In this document: piece after piece, positions 36,217 through 46,239 of the stretch | Numbering within the stretch: position 1 is the first letter of the stretch | Layout: each line of letters starts with the position of its first letter | Origin: Prado023 sp963736425 | Lineage (GTDB): Bacteria; Actinomycetota; Actinomycetes; S36-B12; CAIYMF01 | Length of the DNA: 64,000 bases | NCBI GenBank assembly: GCA_963736425.1 | Contig: CAVTOX010000002.1 | Location: 31,533 to 95,532 of the forward strand | Direction: 5' to 3' | The notes under the pieces: model-generated | The model's input: the letters and a program-made list of their open reading frames with translations, nothing else | What the model was told of the DNA's origin: nothing | Databases searched by the model: none | Made by a program: the position numbers and the translations under genes

Positions 36217-37692
36217 TCAACCAACGGGACGCAGGCCGGGCATCCCGAGGATGACCGTTCCGAGGTCATCTGGGCTGCCCGCGGAGGGTCCGGTACCGCA
36301 CGATGCCTGCGCCGCCGCCCAGCCATCGCCCGCGCGGGTCGTTCGGATGGTGGTGGCCCGACCAGTCAGGTGGTGCGGGGCTGCGGCCTCGAGGACGACC
36401 GTCACGCAGTCGCCGGGTCGCGCTGACTCTGCTCCCGAGAAGTGGATGAGCCGACCGTCCCGGGCCCGACCTGACATGCGCCGGGTCTGCTCGTCCTTCC
36501 GCCCCTCGCCCTCTGCGACAAGGATCTCAGTCGTGGTGCCGACCAGGCGGAGGTTCTCCTCCCAGGAGATCCGCTCAAGTGCCTCCACCAGTCGCTCGTA
36601 GCGCTCCTGGACGACCGCCTTGGGGATCTGGTCGCCCATCTCGGCGGCCGGTGTCCCCGGACGGGGCGAGTACTGGAAGGTGAAGGCGGTGCTGAAGCGC
36701 GCACGCTCCACGACCTCGAGCGTGTCGACGAAGTCGGCCTCGGTCTCCCCGGGGAACCCGACGATGATGTCGGTGGTGATCGCAGCCTCGGGGATGGACG
36801 CGCGAACCTCGTCGAGGATCGAGAGGAACCGGTCGCGGCGGTAGGACCGGCGCATCGCGCGCAGGACCTGGTCGCTTCCGGACTGCAGGGGCATGTGCAG
36901 CGAGGGCATGACGGCCGGGGTCTCGGCCATCGCTGCGATGACCTCGCTGGTGAAGTCCCGGGGGTGCGGTGACGTGAACCGGACCCGCTCGATCCCGGGA
37001 ACGGTCCCGACCGCCCGCAGGAGGTCGGCGAAGGCGTCGCGCTCACCGAACTCCGCCCCGTAGGCGTTGACGTTCTGGCCCAGCAGGGTGACCTCGATGA
37101 CGCCATCGGCAACCAAGGCCTCGACCTCGGCAAGGATCTCGCCTGGCCTCCTGTCGCGCTCCTTGCCCCGCAAAGTCGGGACGATGCAGAAGGTGCAGGT
37201 GTTGTTGCATCCGACGCTTATCGCGACCCAGGCGGCGTAGGCGGACTCGCGTCGGCTCGGCAGGGTCGAGGGAAAGGTCCGCAGGGACTCCTCGATCTCG
37301 ACCTGCGCCTCCTTCGCCACGGAAGCACGCTGGAGAAGGGTGGGAAGTGCGTCGACGTTGTGCGTGCCGAACACCACGTCGACCCACGGCGCACGGGCAA
37401 CGATGTGCTCGCGGTCCTTCTGCGCCAGGCACCCACCGACCGCGATCTGCATGCCATCGTGTCCGCGCTTCACCGACGCAAGATGGCCGAGGTTGCCGTA
37501 CAGCTTGTTGTCCGCGTTCTCCCGGACAGCACATGTGTTGAGGACCACGACATCGGCCTGTTGATCAGCCTCCGCGCGCACATATCCATGGGCCTCCAGC
37601 AAGCCCGCGATGCGCTCAGAGTCGTGCACGTTCATCTGGCAGCCATAGGTCCGGACCTGGTACGTCCGCGCGGCAGTGAGTGTCGTGTCCAT
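36217..37692 (-). CDS. miaB: tRNA-2-methylthio-N6-dimethylallyladenosine synthase MiaB
   Basis: 491-residue radical SAM methylthiotransferase that completes ms2i6A37 on tRNA. Cysteines of the auxiliary cluster are in TYGCQMN, LNTCAVRE and VGGCLAQK; the radical SAM cluster is GCNNTCTFCIVP. A C-terminal TRAM domain (about 375-440) is present, followed by about 50 extra residues with Ala/Gly-rich sequence not common in the family. ATG start. Follows recX after 54 bases. Confidence 0.95.
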   Translation of the reverse strand: MDTTLTAARTYQVRTYGCQMNVHDSERIAGLLEAHGYVRAEADQQADVVVLNTCAVRENADNKLYGNLGHLASVKRGHDGMQIAVGGCLAQKDREHIVARAPWVDVVFGTHNVDALPTLLQRASVAKEAQVEIEESLRTFPSTLPSRRESAYAAWVAISVGCNNTCTFCIVPTLRGKERDRRPGEILAEVEALVADGVIEVTLLGQNVNAYGAEFGERDAFADLLRAVGTVPGIERVRFTSPHPRDFTSEVIAAMAETPAVMPSLHMPLQSGSDQVLRAMRRSYRRDRFLSILDEVRASIPEAAITTDIIVGFPGETEADFVDTLEVVERARFSTAFTFQYSPRPGTPAAEMGDQIPKAVVQERYERLVEALERISWEENLRLVGTTTEILVAEGEGRKDEQTRRMSGRARDGRLIHFSGAESARPGDCVTVVLEAAAPHHLTGRATTIRTTRAGDGWAAAQASCGTGPSAGSPDDLGTVILGMPGLRPVG

Positions 37693-37746
37693 CAGGGCTC
37701 AAGGGTAGGCGCTGGATCCCCGATCGGGGGAACCGCGAAGGTCGGG

Positions 37747-38322
37747 TCAGTCCCGGCCGGCGACACGCCACTCGGTCAGGTCATCGTCGCACTCACCGTC
37801 TGCTTCGGCGTCGGCGAGCGCCTCTCGGACCACCTGCGCGCACAGGCCGGGGCCGTAGCCCTTGCGTGCCAGGGCCCCGGACAGCCGCCGCACCTGGGTC
37901 GCCCGCGGCAGGCCACGCACCGACCGCACCTTGCTGGCCGCCACCTTCCGGGCCGCGGCGACTTCGTCCTCCGGGCTCACGAGTCCCAGGGCCTCCACGA
38001 TGAGATCGTCGGGGACCCCTTTGCGTCGCAACTCACTGCGCAGCGCCCGACCTGAGAGGCCCCGACCACGTTGTCGGGACTCCACCCACATGCGGGCGAA
38101 CACCCGATCGTCGATGAGCCCCACCTCCTCGAACCTGTCGAGAACCCGCAGGGACACCTCGTCGGGGACGTTGCGCTCGCGGAGGGTCGTGGCCAACTCC
38201 GCACGCGTTCGCGGCGCTGCCTCCAGCCGACGGAGCAGGATGGCCCGGGCGACCTGCTCGGGATCCGCCGGCGAATCGTCGTGATCCCCCGGCGGATCCG
38301 TCGCCCAGCGACTGCCTGACAC
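37747..38322 (-). CDS. recX: Recombination regulator RecX
   Basis: 191 residues of mostly helical three-helix repeats: AILLRRLEAAPRTRAELATT, VLDRFEEVGLIDDRVFARMW, GRALRSELRRKGVPDDLI, typical of RecX. The protein limits RecA filament growth. It starts 3 bases after the recA stop and is therefore co-transcribed and probably translationally coupled. Confidence 0.92.
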   Translation of the reverse strand: MSGSRWATDPPGDHDDSPADPEQVARAILLRRLEAAPRTRAELATTLRERNVPDEVSLRVLDRFEEVGLIDDRVFARMWVESRQRGRGLSGRALRSELRRKGVPDDLIVEALGLVSPEDEVAAARKVAASKVRSVRGLPRATQVRRLSGALARKGYGPGLCAQVVREALADAEADGECDDDLTEWRVAGRD

Positions 38323-38325
38323 AGA

Positions 38326-39378
<1,053 letters not shown>

Positions 39379-39528
39379 TCCCACTCCTTGGATCTCGTGG
39401 CGCCGGCGGCACCCTCTCGTCTGACAGGTACGGACACTAGATGGGGTCACCGACATTGCGACCCGTTCCGACCCGAACCTGTGGACGACCCCTTGGGGCC
39501 ACCCGGCGTCTGACAGCCTGACTCTAGT

Positions 39529-39544
39529 GCGAACACGTGTTCGA
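39529..39544. promoter_or_regulatory. LexA box upstream of recA
   Basis: GCGAACACGTGTTCGA matches TCGAAC-N4-GTTCGA at all but the first base and is itself a near-perfect palindrome. It lies in the gap between recA and DUF3046, both leftward, about 150 bases before recA. Confidence 0.85.
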
Positions 39545-39562
39545 CCGCCTGCGACACGCCGA

Positions 39563-39757
39563 TCAGGTGAGGTCGCTCGGCACCTTCGTGTGCAAGCAGA
39601 CAGCCCGCCAGACGTCTCGGGTGTCCTCCCCCGCGGCCAGGGCCTGATCGACAGTACGCCCTCCGAGTGCGGCGAGGTGCTGGTCGGACGCCCACGAACG
39701 GGAGTAGGCCCGACCGAAGGTCAGGTCCATCCGCTCCCAGAAGTCCGTCAGCCGCAC
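39563..39757 (-). CDS. DUF3046 family protein
   Basis: 64 residues beginning MRLTDFWERMDLTFGRAYSR and containing LGGRTVDQALAAGEDTRDVW, the family signature. It is an actinobacterial small protein regularly placed just upstream of recA; function unknown. The LexA box at 39529 lies downstream of it, so it need not be in the SOS regulon. Confidence 0.85.
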   Translation of the reverse strand: MRLTDFWERMDLTFGRAYSRSWASDQHLAALGGRTVDQALAAGEDTRDVWRAVCLHTKVPSDLT

Positions 39758-39837
39758 ATGACGAATGCTGCCATCCCCGCAGGGTTCGCGTGAACTCCGG
39801 ATGCGCGCCGCAGCCGATGTCCGACGCAGGGTCCAAG

Positions 39838-42800
39838 ATGGTCCGCGTGGATCCCCTGGCCGCGTTCTCCGAGCCCACGAGGCGGTGGTTCAACGCGGCC
39901 TTCTCGGCGCCCACCGACGTCCAGGCTGCGGCATGGCCGCGGATCATGGCGGGGGCGGACGTCCTCGCGGTGGCACCGACCGGTTCCGGCAAGACCCTGG
40001 CGGCCTTCCTGTGCGCGATCGATCGATGCCTGACTCCCCGCCAGGCGCCCGGGGTCCGGGTGCTCTACATCAGCCCCATGAAGGCCCTGGCGGTGGATGT
40101 CGAACGCAACCTCAGGGGGCCGCTGTCGGGTATCGCGACCCAGAGCGAGCTGCTCGGGCTTCCGGCTCCACAGGTCAGCGTCTCACTGCGCACCGGGGAC
40201 ACCACCACGCAGGAGCGACGGGTCATGGCCAGGCGCCCGCCGGACGTCCTGATCACCACCCCGGAGTCCCTCTTCCTGATGCTGACCTCTGCGACCCGCA
40301 GCATCCTGGCGGGCGTCGAGTCCGTGATCATCGACGAGGTCCATGCCATCGCGGGCTCCAAGCGGGGGGCTCACCTGGCGGTCAGCCTGGCCCGCCTCGA
40401 CCACCTCGCGGGACGCCGGATCCCGCGCGTGGGGTTGTCCGCGACAGTGCGCCCCACACATGTCGCGGCGCAGTTCCTCGGTGGCGATGTCCCCGTCGAG
40501 ATCCTCGAGCAGGGCTCAGCCAAGGAATGGGAGCTGACCATCCAGGTACCGGTCGAGGACCTCGGGGAGCTGGGCGCGGCGCCCGGACCCGACGGCTCCC
40601 CCTCCGCCTCGATCTGGCCACATGTCGAGAACCGCATCGTGGACCTCATCGAGGCCCACCGCTCGACCATCGTGTTCGCCAACTCCCGAAGACTCACCGA
40701 GCGGCTCACTGCGAGGCTCAACGAGATCCATGCCGAACGGACCGGAGCAGCCCCGGGGGACGCCCCCGGCAACCGCCCTCCGGCCCAGGTGATGGCGCAG
40801 GCTGGATCGACGCAGGGCGTGGAGCCCGTCCTGGCACGGGCCCACCACGGCTCGGTGAGCAAGGAGCAGAGGGCCCACATCGAGGACGATCTCAAGACCG
40901 GACGCCTCCGGGCGGTGGTGGCCACGTCCAGCCTCGAGCTCGGGATCGACATGGGGGCCGTGGACCTCGTGATCCAGGTCGAGGCCCCGCCCTCGGTCGC
41001 CTCCGGGCTCCAGCGCGTCGGCCGTGCCGGTCACCAGGTCGGCGCGGTCTCGACCGGAGTCGTCCTGCCGAAGTACCGATCCGACCTGCTGACCAGTGCC
41101 GTGGTCGTGCAGCGCATGCGCTCGGGTGCCATCGAGGAGCTGCGCATCCCCGCGAACCCGCTTGATGTGGCTGCCCAGCAGATCGTGGCCTGCGTGGCGA
41201 TGGACGACTGGCCCGCCGCGGACCTTCTGGCCCTGCTCCGACGGACCGCACCGTTCGCCGACCTCACGCCGGCCGTCTACGAAGCGGTCGTCGAGATGCT
41301 CGCGGGCCGCTACCCCTCGGATGCCTTCGCTGAGCTGCGCCCCCGCATCGTCTGGGACCGCAGTGACGACCTGCTGACGGCCCGCCCAGGCGCCCAGCAG
41401 TTGGCTGTCACCTCCGGGGGGACCATCCCCGATCGTGGTCTGTTCGCAGTGCACATCGCGGGCGGCGGGAGGGTCGGCGAGCTCGACGAGGAGATGGTCT
41501 ACGAGTCCCGGGTCGGCGATATCTTCGCGCTGGGAGCCAGCAGCTGGCAGATCATCGAGATCACCCACGACCGGGTCAACGTCGTGCCGGCCGGGGGTTC
41601 GCCAGGGCGGCTGCCCTTCTGGCGCGGCGACAACCTCGGGCGTCCAGCCGAGTTGGGCCGCGCCATCGGTGAGTTCACCCGACAGCTGTCCGACATGGCT
41701 CCTGAGCAGTCCCGCGCCCACCTGGCCGAGTTGGGTCTTGATGCCTGGGCGGGTGCGAACCTCGTGGCGTACCTGGCCGAGCAGTCAGCGGCCAGCCACG
41801 TCCCCACGGACCGCACGATCGTCGTGGAGCGGACCCGAGATGAGCTCGGGGACTGGCGGCTCACAGTCCTGTCCCCGTTCGGCGCTCAGGTCCACGCGCC
41901 GTGGGCGCTGCTTGCCAGGGAACGGCTGTCGCTGCGTTTCGGTGTCGACGCCGCCGTCATGCACGGCGATGACGGGATGGTGGCCCGCCTGCCCGACCTC
42001 CCGGACGACGAGTGGCTCGCCGATGCGACCGCCTGCCTGTTCCCGGAGCCCGACGAGATCGAGGCCGACGTCACCCGCCTGATCGGCGGCTCAGCCCTCT
42101 TCGCCTCCCGATTCCGGGAGTGCGCCTCGCGTGCGCTGCTGCTGCCGCGCCCACGCCCCGGCCGGCGCGCTCCGCTGTGGCAGCAGCGCCAGCGATCGGC
42201 TCAACTCCTTCAGATCGCCGCCGAACACCCCACCTTCCCCATCGTCCTGGAGGCGGTCCGGGAATGCGTCAAGGACGTCTACGACCTGCCCGCGCTCGTC
42301 GCGCTCATGGCCTCAGTCCAGGAGCGGCGGATCCGCGTCATCGAGGTGACCCCACCGGCGGCCTCGCCCTTCGCCCGCTCCCTGCTGTTCGGCTATGTCT
42401 CGGAGTACCTCTACGAGGGAGACTCGCCACTGGCGGAGCGCCGTGCCGCCGCCCTCACCCTCGACCCCTCGCTGCTCGGCGAGCTCCTGGGTCAGACCGA
42501 CCTGCGCGACCTGCTGGAGCCCGACGCGATCGCCCAGGTCGTGGCCCAGATCCAGCACCTCACCGAGGAGCGCCGCGCCCGCGGTCCCGAGGACGCGGTG
42601 GACATGCTGCGGAGCCTGGGTCCACTGGCGACCCTGGAGGCGGGCCTCCGAGGGGTGGCACCTGAGTGGCTCGAGGAGCTCGAGTCCCAGCGTCGGGTCC
42701 TTCGCACGCGAGTCGCGGGGAGGGACGTATGGGCTGGTGTCGAGGATGCTGCGCGCCTGCGCGATGGCCTCGGGGCCCCCATCCCCGCGGGAGTCGCCGA

Positions 42801-44481
42801 CGCCCACCTCCGACCGGTTGACGATCCACTCGCCGATCTCATCGCCCGCTACGGCCGGACGCACGGGCCCTTCACGGTCGACGAGGTGGTCCGTGACCTC
42901 GGCCTGCCGCCGGCGGTGGTGTCACACCGGCTGTCGATCAGCCGCGCTGCCGGGAGGATCATCGAGGGCTGGTTCATCCCGGACACCGCTGGCCCGCAGT
43001 GGTGCCACCCGGACGTCCTGCGCCTGATCAAGCGGCGCTCGGTGGCCATCCTGCGCAAGCAGATCGAGCCCGTGTCGCAGGCTGCCCTGGCCACGTTCCT
43101 GCCGCGCTGGCACAACATCGGTCGCCGTGGCAGCACGCAGCTTCGCGGCCCTGACGGAGTTCTGCTGGCAATCCGGGCGATGGCCGGGGTAGGTGTCCCC
43201 GCATCCGCGCTCGAGGAGTCGATCCTCCCCCTGCGTGTCACTGGCTACGCCCCGGGGATGCTCGACGAGCTCACGTCGGCGGGCGAGGTGCTCTGGACCG
43301 GTAGCGCGCCGCTGCCCGGGGGCGATGGGTGGATCGCCCTGGCACCTGCCGAGATCGGCTTCCTGCTGCCCCGGTCCACCGATCCGCCCAGCGATCCGGT
43401 CACGACGGAGCTACTGGAGATCTTGCGCTCCGGTGGTGGCTGGTTCCTCACGGACCTACGCCAGAGGATGGCTCGCCCAGAACTCGGCCCCGGCCAACTG
43501 GCACAGGCCCTCCTTGAGCTCCTCTGGGCGGGGTTGATCAGCAATGACACGCTTGAGCCCCTGCGCGCGATGGTGGATCGCTCGCGTGGCCGCCGACGAC
43601 GCAGCACCGCGGGGGTGGGCCCGCGCTCGCGCAGACCTGCGCGCGGGCGCTACGCGAACCTCTGGCGCCCGACCGCCGAGGGACTCGACGGGACGGCTCC
43701 AGGCGGTCCCAGTGGCCAGGCACCTGCCATCGAGGCTGCCCAGAGCCTCGCAGTTCGTGCGGGGGTTGCCCCCGAGCTTCCCGGCCGGTGGTTCGCGTTG
43801 CCGGCGGAGCTGCCACCTCGCGAGGTCGTTGCCGTGGCGCGCGCGGAGGCGCACCTGGACCGGCTGGGGATCGTCACCCGGGGTGCTGTTCTCGCCTCCG
43901 GCGATCCCGGCGGATTCGCCTCCGCCTACCGGACGCTGTCGATGATGGAGGAGCGCGGCAGGGTCCAACGCGTGTACGCGGTCGAGGGCCTCGGGGCATC
44001 CCAGTTCGCCCTCACGGGGGTTGTGGACCAGGTGCGGGTCGTGGAGCGCGAGCTCGCCGATGGGCAGGCCGACCACCTGCTCCTGGCCACGGCGGATCCG
44101 GCCAACCCCTACGGCGCGGCCCTCGAATGGCCGGCCAGTGACTGGGCAGGTGGCCCAGGGGCACCCCATCGGCCCTCGCGCGGCGCCGGATGCCACGTGG
44201 TCCTCATGAACGGCCGTCCGGTGCTCTACGCCGAGCGCGGCGGCCGCACCCTGCTGACCTTCACGCACATGGCAGCACCGGATTCCGACCCGACCTCGGA
44301 GCTCGTCACGGCCGCTCGCCTGCTCCACGACGCAGTCAGGACCGGAACTATGGGCACGCTGACGATCACCAAGGTCAACGGATCCCCCGTCATGGAGCCC
44401 GGCGGATCCGACCACGTGCGCAGGGCCTTGGAGGCAGCCGGATTCGGACTGACACCACGTGGATACCGAGTGCCCCGCTGA
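39838..44481 (+). CDS. lhr: Large ATP-dependent helicase Lhr
   Basis: About 1547 residues. Superfamily 2 helicase core in the first 500 residues: Walker A APTGSGKT, DEVH box (IIDEVHAIAGSKRG), then SSLELGIDMGAVDL and QRVGRAGHQVG. A winged helix, the Lhr-specific beta-barrel and a very long C-terminal region follow, as in mycobacterial Lhr (around 1500 residues), a 3'-to-5' DNA translocase linked to the damage response. The ATG at 39838 has agggtcc before it; an ATG at 39817 and longer starts are possible. Divergent from DUF3046. Confidence 0.92.
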   Translation: MVRVDPLAAFSEPTRRWFNAAFSAPTDVQAAAWPRIMAGADVLAVAPTGSGKTLAAFLCAIDRCLTPRQAPGVRVLYISPMKALAVDVERNLRGPLSGIATQSELLGLPAPQVSVSLRTGDTTTQERRVMARRPPDVLITTPESLFLMLTSATRSILAGVESVIIDEVHAIAGSKRGAHLAVSLARLDHLAGRRIPRVGLSATVRPTHVAAQFLGGDVPVEILEQGSAKEWELTIQVPVEDLGELGAAPGPDGSPSASIWPHVENRIVDLIEAHRSTIVFANSRRLTERLTARLNEIHAERTGAAPGDAPGNRPPAQVMAQAGSTQGVEPVLARAHHGSVSKEQRAHIEDDLKTGRLRAVVATSSLELGIDMGAVDLVIQVEAPPSVASGLQRVGRAGHQVGAVSTGVVLPKYRSDLLTSAVVVQRMRSGAIEELRIPANPLDVAAQQIVACVAMDDWPAADLLALLRRTAPFADLTPAVYEAVVEMLAGRYPSDAFAELRPRIVWDRSDDLLTARPGAQQLAVTSGGTIPDRGLFAVHIAGGGRVGELDEEMVYESRVGDIFALGASSWQIIEITHDRVNVVPAGGSPGRLPFWRGDNLGRPAELGRAIGEFTRQLSDMAPEQSRAHLAELGLDAWAGANLVAYLAEQSAASHVPTDRTIVVERTRDELGDWRLTVLSPFGAQVHAPWALLARERLSLRFGVDAAVMHGDDGMVARLPDLPDDEWLADATACLFPEPDEIEADVTRLIGGSALFASRFRECASRALLLPRPRPGRRAPLWQQRQRSAQLLQIAAEHPTFPIVLEAVRECVKDVYDLPALVALMASVQERRIRVIEVTPPAASPFARSLLFGYVSEYLYEGDSPLAERRAAALTLDPSLLGELLGQTDLRDLLEPDAIAQVVAQIQHLTEERRARGPEDAVDMLRSLGPLATLEAGLRGVAPEWLEELESQRRVLRTRVAGRDVWAGVEDAARLRDGLGAPIPAGVADAHLRPVDDPLADLIARYGRTHGPFTVDEVVRDLGLPPAVVSHRLSISRAAGRIIEGWFIPDTAGPQWCHPDVLRLIKRRSVAILRKQIEPVSQAALATFLPRWHNIGRRGSTQLRGPDGVLLAIRAMAGVGVPASALEESILPLRVTGYAPGMLDELTSAGEVLWTGSAPLPGGDGWIALAPAEIGFLLPRSTDPPSDPVTTELLEILRSGGGWFLTDLRQRMARPELGPGQLAQALLELLWAGLISNDTLEPLRAMVDRSRGRRRRSTAGVGPRSRRPARGRYANLWRPTAEGLDGTAPGGPSGQAPAIEAAQSLAVRAGVAPELPGRWFALPAELPPREVVAVARAEAHLDRLGIVTRGAVLASGDPGGFASAYRTLSMMEERGRVQRVYAVEGLGASQFALTGVVDQVRVVERELADGQADHLLLATADPANPYGAALEWPASDWAGGPGAPHRPSRGAGCHVVLMNGRPVLYAERGGRTLLTFTHMAAPDSDPTSELVTAARLLHDAVRTGTMGTLTITKVNGSPVMEPGGSDHVRRALEAAGFGLTPRGYRVPR

Positions 44482-44553
44482 TCGCGCCACCCCACTCGGC
44501 AATCGACCCGCGCCGTGGTCACCACCGGCAAGGGCACGGGACGACGAATCGCC

Positions 44554-44820
44554 TCAGGCTGCGTGCGCCACGCCTGCCTGGGCGGCTTCGACAGCCGCCA
44601 CCTCATCACTGACTGAGCGCAGCAGGGCAGACAACGGAACATCGAGCGCCGAGCAGATCGCAGCGAGCAACTCGCTGGAGGGCTCCTTCTGGCCGCGTTC
44701 GATCTCGGACAGGTACCCCAAGGAGACACGCGCTGCCGAACTCACGTCGCGCAGGGTCCGGCCCTGGTCCTGGCGCAGGCGACGCAACTGCTCGCCCACG
44801 ACACGTCGCAGGATCACCAT
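44554..44820 (-). CDS. clgR: XRE-family regulator, ClgR-like
   Basis: 88 residues. Helix-turn-helix of the Cro/C1 type: LRRLRQDQGRTLRDVSSAAR, then VSLGYLSEIERGQKEPSSEL. The sequence and the position next to cinA and pgsA match actinobacterial ClgR, which activates Clp protease genes during stress. The ATG at 44820 with aggggac in front is chosen over the longer frame. Converges on lhr. It is shorter than ClgR proteins that carry a degradation-signal tail, but ends Ala-Ala (VAHAA), a C-terminus like those recognised by ClpXP. Confidence 0.82.
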   Translation of the reverse strand: MVILRRVVGEQLRRLRQDQGRTLRDVSSAARVSLGYLSEIERGQKEPSSELLAAICSALDVPLSALLRSVSDEVAAVEAAQAGVAHAA

Positions 44821-44898
44821 GACCGTCCCCTTCTCTCCACGCATCAACCTTAGCGCGAGACCCTCGCGCGTGCGGTTACCTGTCACCTGAACGCGCGG

Positions 44899-45456
44899 TC
44901 AGTCGCGGTTGTTCCCGAGGTCTGCCCCTTCGGTCGAGCCCGGGGCCGGCGTGTCCCCGCCCGATGCCCGCATCTGGGCCAGCATGCGCAGGGCGCCCTC
45001 CACCGCACCACGCTGGATCTCGTCGCGGTCACCCTCGATGTCCAGACGGCGGCTCGTTGTCCCCGCCGGACCGGCAATGGCGATGAAGACCCTCCCGACC
45101 GGAATGCCGCTGGCAGAACTCGGGCCGGCTTCCCCCGTGGTCGCGACGCCGTAGGTGGCGCCCAGCCGATCACGGGCACCCCTGGCCATCTGCTCAGCGA
45201 CGTCGGAGCACACCGCACCCTGCTCCGCCAGGATCACGGGATCCACTCCGAGCATCGAGGCCTTCACCTCGTTGGAGTAGGCCACCACGGATCCTTGGAC
45301 GACCGCCGAGGACCCAGCCACCGACGTCAGCGCCGCGACGAGACGCCCACCTGTGATCGACTCAGCCGTCGCGACGGTCGATCGGTCAGCGATCATGTCG
45401 GCGATCACGTCGGCCGCTCGCGCCACGCGCTCCACCGGCCAGTCGTCAATGATCAC
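44899..45456 (-). CDS. cinA: CinA C-terminal-domain protein (PncC-type NMN amidohydrolase)
   Basis: 185 residues. Single CinA C-terminal domain: STVATAESITGGRLVAALTS, GSVVAYSNEVKASMLGV, ARDRLGATYGVATTGEAGPS and GRVFIAIAGP. Such stand-alone domains hydrolyse nicotinamide mononucleotide to recycle pyridine nucleotide. The GTG at 45456 overlaps the pgsA stop by 4 bases; the longer open frame is pgsA read out of frame. Acidic, disordered tail of about 20 residues. Confidence 0.87.
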   Translation of the reverse strand: MIIDDWPVERVARAADVIADMIADRSTVATAESITGGRLVAALTSVAGSSAVVQGSVVAYSNEVKASMLGVDPVILAEQGAVCSDVAEQMARGARDRLGATYGVATTGEAGPSSASGIPVGRVFIAIAGPAGTTSRRLDIEGDRDEIQRGAVEGALRMLAQMRASGGDTPAPGSTEGADLGNNRD

Positions 45457-46235
45457 GCAGGTGAGCCCGGCTGAGGTGCACTTTCGTCGCCCTGTTCCGC
45501 GACGGACTCCCCAACGCCGACGGCCCCTGCGCCGGACACCACAGATGCGCCGGCGGCAGCCTTGCGCGCCGCCTTGTCGGACTTCGAGTTGCTGCGGGTC
45601 CAGTACGCCTTGCTGATGTAGTCGAATCCGGTCAGGGTCGTGAGGATGACGGCGATCGCCATCACAGCGTTGCGGATCCACCACAGCAGGGTCATCTCCG
45701 GGGTGATGGGCAGCAGGAACAGGGTGATGCCCACCATCTGGAACAGCGTCTTGGCCTTGCCGCCACGGCTGGCCGGGATGACACCGTGCTTGAGGACCAT
45801 GAAGCGGATGACCGTGACACCGACCTCGCGCAGGATGATCAGGATCGTCACCCACCACCACAGCTCGCCGAGCACTGACAACCCGATGAGGGCAACGCCG
45901 GTGAGCGCCTTGTCCGCCAGCGGGTCGGCGATCTTGCCGAAGGTGGTGACCAACCCCTGCTTGCGCGCCAGCCACCCGTCGAGCCAGTCAGTGATCGCAG
46001 CCAGGAAGAAGACCACAGTCGCGGCGACGCGGGACGCGGTGTTGTTGCCGCCGTCGTACATCAGCAGGTACCAGAAGAACGGGATCATCACGATCCGCAG
46101 GAGCGTGAGCATGTTGGGCAGGTTCCACAGCTGCGCCCAGCCGGTCACGACTCGCTCCCGGCTCCACATCTCGGGCTTCTCCGGCTCGGGACCAGGCACG
46201 TCCCCAGCGGGAGGCACCGCTTCGGCGGCATTCAT
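45453..46235 (-). CDS. pgsA: CDP-diacylglycerol--glycerol-3-phosphate 3-phosphatidyltransferase
   Basis: 260-residue membrane enzyme of phosphatidylglycerol synthesis. The CDP-alcohol motif D-x2-DG-x2-AR-x8-G-x3-D-x3-D is read in TDWLDGWLARKQG followed by TFGKIADPLADKA. About five membrane segments. The N-terminal 45 residues and the C-terminal 50 are hydrophilic extensions (SKSDKAARKAAAGASVVS). ATG 46235 lies 4 bases past the rimO stop. Confidence 0.9.
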   Translation of the reverse strand: MNAAEAVPPAGDVPGPEPEKPEMWSRERVVTGWAQLWNLPNMLTLLRIVMIPFFWYLLMYDGGNNTASRVAATVVFFLAAITDWLDGWLARKQGLVTTFGKIADPLADKALTGVALIGLSVLGELWWWVTILIILREVGVTVIRFMVLKHGVIPASRGGKAKTLFQMVGITLFLLPITPEMTLLWWIRNAVMAIAVILTTLTGFDYISKAYWTRSNSKSDKAARKAAAGASVVSGAGAVGVGESVAEQGDESAPQPGSPA

Positions 46236-46239
46236 CGGA

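Noticed and set aside
37717..37731. tccccgatcgggg palindrome between miaB and recX
   Set aside because: Short, no T-tract, and within an apparent operon; probably chance in GC-rich DNA.
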